NCBI GenBank assembly: GCA_902496375.1
Contig: CABVAS010000071.1
Span: 1-7,789, forward strand
Length of the DNA: 7,789 nucleotides
Origin: an uncultured Collinsella sp.
GTDB lineage: Bacteria > Actinomycetota > Coriobacteriia > Coriobacteriales > Coriobacteriaceae
Direction of reading: 5' to 3'
The translations under genes and the position numbers were made by a program. Below the pieces are notes generated by a model. It did not search any database and was not told where the DNA came from. It worked only from the letters and a program-made list of their open reading frames with translations. Each line of letters starts with the position of its first letter. The first letter of the stretch is position 1. Of the stretch, positions 5,922 through 7,789 are shown in pieces.

Positions 5922-6485
5922 CTAGACGCGGGAGACGAACTTGCCGTCGCGGGTGTCAACCTTGATGACCTCGCCCTCGTTGAGGTACATGGGGACCTGG
6001 ATGACAGCGCCGGTGTCGATGGTGGCCGGCTTGGTGGAACCCTGGACGGTGTCGCCCTTAAAGCCCGGGTCGGTCTGGACGATGGTGGTCTCGATGAACA
6101 TCGGCGGAGTCACGCCCATGAGCTCATCGTCGGCGAAGAGCAGCTGGCAAATGTCGTTCTCGCGCAGCCACTTGGAGTTCTCGCCCACCATGTCCTCGGG
6201 AACGGGAACCTGCTCATAGGTCTCGTTGTCCATGAAGATGTAGTCGGCGCCATCGTTGTAGAGATACTGGAACTCACGGGTGGTGAGCATGACGCTCTCG
6301 AACTTGGTGCCGGCGTTACAGGTGTTCTCGACGACACGCCCGCTCTTGATGTCGCGGGTCTTGTAGCGCACAAACGCGCCGCCCTTGCCCGGCTTGACAT
6401 GCTGGAACTCGACGATGGTGTAGACCTTGTCCTTAATGCGGAGACCGAGGCCGTTCTTGAAGTCGGCGGTAGAAATGGTAGGCAT
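5922..6485 (-). CDS. efp: Translation elongation factor P
   Basis: EF-P binds between the P and E sites of the ribosome and relieves stalling at consecutive prolines. The 187 residues match the family exactly. The N-terminal domain begins MPTISTADFKNGLGLRIKDK. The loop tip KPGKGG places the functional lysine at Lys34, the position modified in many species. Two OB-like domains follow, and the C-terminal signature DTGAVIQVPMYLNEGEVIKV is intact. An in-frame TTG 33 bases upstream would add 11 residues, but this extension crosses the ribosome site (AAAGG, seven bases before ATG 6485) and is not conserved, so I reject it. A TATAAT box lies 58-63 bases upstream. Efp follows the X-Pro peptidase gene and heads the operon to recN. 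Which Lys34 modification is used, if any, cannot be told, because no modifying enzyme is in the window. Confidence 0.97.
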   Translation of the reverse strand: MPTISTADFKNGLGLRIKDKVYTIVEFQHVKPGKGGAFVRYKTRDIKSGRVVENTCNAGTKFESVMLTTREFQYLYNDGADYIFMDNETYEQVPVPEDMVGENSKWLRENDICQLLFADDELMGVTPPMFIETTIVQTDPGFKGDTVQGSTKPATIDTGAVIQVPMYLNEGEVIKVDTRDGKFVSRV

Positions 6486-6542
6486 AGCGACCTTTCTTGT
6501 TATGGGCAGAACGCACAAGCGTCCAAATTACATACGATAGAA

Positions 6543-6548
6543 ATTATA
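6543..6548 (-). promoter_or_regulatory. Perfect -10 box of the probable efp operon promoter
   Basis: TATAAT on the minus strand, in an AT-rich patch between the peptidase terminator and efp. The -35 region (around 6566-6571, CTGCAG or GCTGCA) matches TTGACA poorly. Transcription would start near 6536 with a leader of about 50 bases. It may drive the whole efp to recN operon. Confidence 0.55.
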
Positions 6549-6580
6549 CACTTGCAGACGGCTGCTGCAGCGAGCGCATA

Positions 6581-6622
6581 AAAAGAGAACGCGGGGCGTC
6601 CGAATCGATCCGGACGCCCCGC
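6581..6622 (-). terminator. Intrinsic terminator after the X-Pro peptidase gene
   Basis: GCGGGGCGTCCG (6591-6602) and CGGACGCCCCGC (6611-6622) form a perfect 12-bp stem with an eight-base loop. On the minus strand the stem is followed by GTTCTCTTTTT, an interrupted U tract. It lies 22 bases after the peptidase stop codon and before the efp -10 box. The plus strand has no T tract after the stem, so it works in the minus direction only. Confidence 0.8.
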
Positions 6623-6644
6623 CCCAAAAATCTATCGAAATGGG

Positions 6645-7775
6645 CTAGCAATCGATGACGTGCAGGTCGTGCGGGGTCTTGGTGAAGGGATCGTAGCCGT
6701 TCTCGGTGACCACGCCGTAGTCCTCCAGACGCACGCCGCCCACACCGGGCAGATACACGCCGGGCTCCATGGTGATAACCGAGCCGACCTCGATGGTGTT
6801 CTTGCTGCGGTTGAAGTTGGGCAGCTCATGGATGTCGATGCCCACGCCGTGACCCAGACCATGGTTGTAATAATCGCCATAGCCGGCATCGCCGATGATC
6901 TTCTTGGAAAGCTTGAAGATGTCGTTGCCCTCGACGCCCGGATGAATGGCAGCGACGCACTCCTCGTGCGTACGGCGCACGAGCGCGTACAGGTCGAGCT
7001 GCTCCTGGGTAGGCTCGCCCATCACAACGGTGCGCGTCATGTCGGAACGATAATCGCAGTAGCCCGCGCCGTAATCCATGAGAACGAAATCGCCCTTCTC
7101 GATGACACGGTCACTCGGGACGGCATGCGGGTTGGCGGTGTTGGGACCGCTCGCCACGATGGAGCCGAAGGCAAGGCTGTCGGCGCCGTTGGCGAACATA
7201 AAATTCTCGAGCTCGTTGCGAACCTGCTTCTCGGTCATACCGGGCTTAATAAAGCCGAGCATATGCTGGAAGGCGGCATCGGTGATCGACTGTGCATGGC
7301 GCATGAGCTCGATCTCCTCGGCATCCTTGATGGCGCGCATCTTGCGGATGTCGTCATGCATCAGCGGCAGCATGCAGGCAACGGAGCGGTCCTCCAGGCC
7401 GCGCTGAATACCCTGGTAGAAATTAATCTGCATATCGTCCTCGACAGCGCAGACGCGGCACTTGTTAGCCACAATCTTGCCGGCGACCCAACCGGGGATG
7501 GTGCCTTCGTCCATGTCGTAGACCCAGGGGCTGCCGGCGGGCGTGTTCTCCTCAAAGCTGTTGAGGTAGCGCGAGTCGGTGTGGAACAGGCACTGGTCGA
7601 CCGTAATAAACGCAGCGTGCGGGAACTCGAAGGTGTAGTCGAAGACGCCCTTCACGCCCGTAAGCCAACGAAGGTTGGCCTCGTCGCGCACCACGATGGC
7701 GTCGTAGCCACGCTCGGCCATCAGGGCACGGACACGCTCGATACGACCGGCAGGACCGGCAGCAAACTCAGACAT
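6645..7775 (-). CDS. M24 family Xaa-Pro peptidase (aminopeptidase P or prolidase)
   Basis: A two-metal peptidase that releases the residue before proline. The 376 residues comprise an N-terminal creatinase-like domain (about 10-140; RIERVRALMAERGYDAIVV and LRWLTG) and the pita-bread catalytic domain (about 150-370). All five metal ligands are visible: Asp234 (MDYGAGY), Asp245 (SDMTRT), His309 (GLGHGVG), Glu337 (TMEPGVY) and Glu351 (VRLEDYG). His217 in NPHAVPSD and His316 in DIHE are the usual substrate-side histidines. There is no signal peptide, so it is cytoplasmic. AAAGGA precedes ATG 7775 at good spacing. Names pepP, pepQ and yqhT are all used for such proteins, and sequence alone does not separate aminopeptidase P from dipeptidase activity. 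A gene of this type just upstream of efp is a common Gram-positive arrangement and pairs proline-peptide recycling with polyproline translation. Confidence 0.94.
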   Translation of the reverse strand: MSEFAAGPAGRIERVRALMAERGYDAIVVRDEANLRWLTGVKGVFDYTFEFPHAAFITVDQCLFHTDSRYLNSFEENTPAGSPWVYDMDEGTIPGWVAGKIVANKCRVCAVEDDMQINFYQGIQRGLEDRSVACMLPLMHDDIRKMRAIKDAEEIELMRHAQSITDAAFQHMLGFIKPGMTEKQVRNELENFMFANGADSLAFGSIVASGPNTANPHAVPSDRVIEKGDFVLMDYGAGYCDYRSDMTRTVVMGEPTQEQLDLYALVRRTHEECVAAIHPGVEGNDIFKLSKKIIGDAGYGDYYNHGLGHGVGIDIHELPNFNRSKNTIEVGSVITMEPGVYLPGVGGVRLEDYGVVTENGYDPFTKTPHDLHVIDC

Positions 7776-7789
7776 GCAGATTCCTTTCT

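Noticed and set aside
6486..6518. An 11-residue N-terminal extension of EF-P from TTG 6518
   Set aside because: It would place the AAAGG ribosome site inside the coding region, and EF-P proteins start at the MPTIST-like sequence that puts the loop lysine at position 34.
5919..6581. A 220-residue open frame on the plus strand, opposite efp
   Set aside because: Antisense to an intact, conserved EF-P and rich in Val/Leu/Gly/Asp, as expected from reversed codons.
1..7789. Mobile element, phage, CRISPR, toxin-antitoxin or defence system
   Set aside because: No transposase, integrase, spaced repeat array, small paired genes or defence domains were seen; every long gene belongs to a known housekeeping or sugar-transport family.

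Overview
The window is an ordinary chromosomal segment from a GC-rich bacterium. A coding-dense operon runs on the minus strand in the order efp - Asp23 - nusB - xseB - tlyA - nadK - recN, with an X-Pro peptidase just upstream of efp. This housekeeping order is typical of Gram-positive bacteria. With the GC-rich coding and the compaction (several genes normally found between these are absent), it points to Coriobacteriia, with Collinsella or a close relative my best guess. The assignment is inference from gene order and protein character, not from a database match.

Left part (1-1372): the start of a PTS sugar-transporter IIB gene reads leftward off the window edge. A MurR/RpiR-family regulator reads rightward from about 474 to 1331. 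The 271-base divergent spacer between them holds several short inverted repeats, a repeated ACACTTGAAA word and a plausible promoter for the PTS gene. The layout suggests a sugar-phosphate-sensing regulator controlling the adjacent PTS operon. A perfect 11-bp inverted repeat (1340-1372) separates the regulator from the convergent recN.

Central part (1391-6485, all minus strand): translation factor EF-P, an Asp23/Gls24 envelope-stress family protein, antitermination factor NusB, the small subunit of exonuclease VII, rRNA methyltransferase TlyA, NAD kinase and the RecN repair ATPase. Genes from Asp23 to recN are separated by 3 nt or less, or overlap, so they are very probably one translationally coupled operon. 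A perfect TATAAT sequence 58-63 bases upstream of the efp start is a good candidate for its promoter.

Right part (6591-7775): an M24-family X-Pro peptidase ends before a strong 12-bp stem-loop that looks like its terminator, so efp probably begins a new transcript.

No phage, transposon, CRISPR, tRNA or rRNA is visible, and I found no credible undescribed system. The points worth a second look are modest: the divergent regulatory region, XseB without XseA in the cluster, acidic C-terminal tails on NusB and XseB, and the palindrome between the convergent genes.
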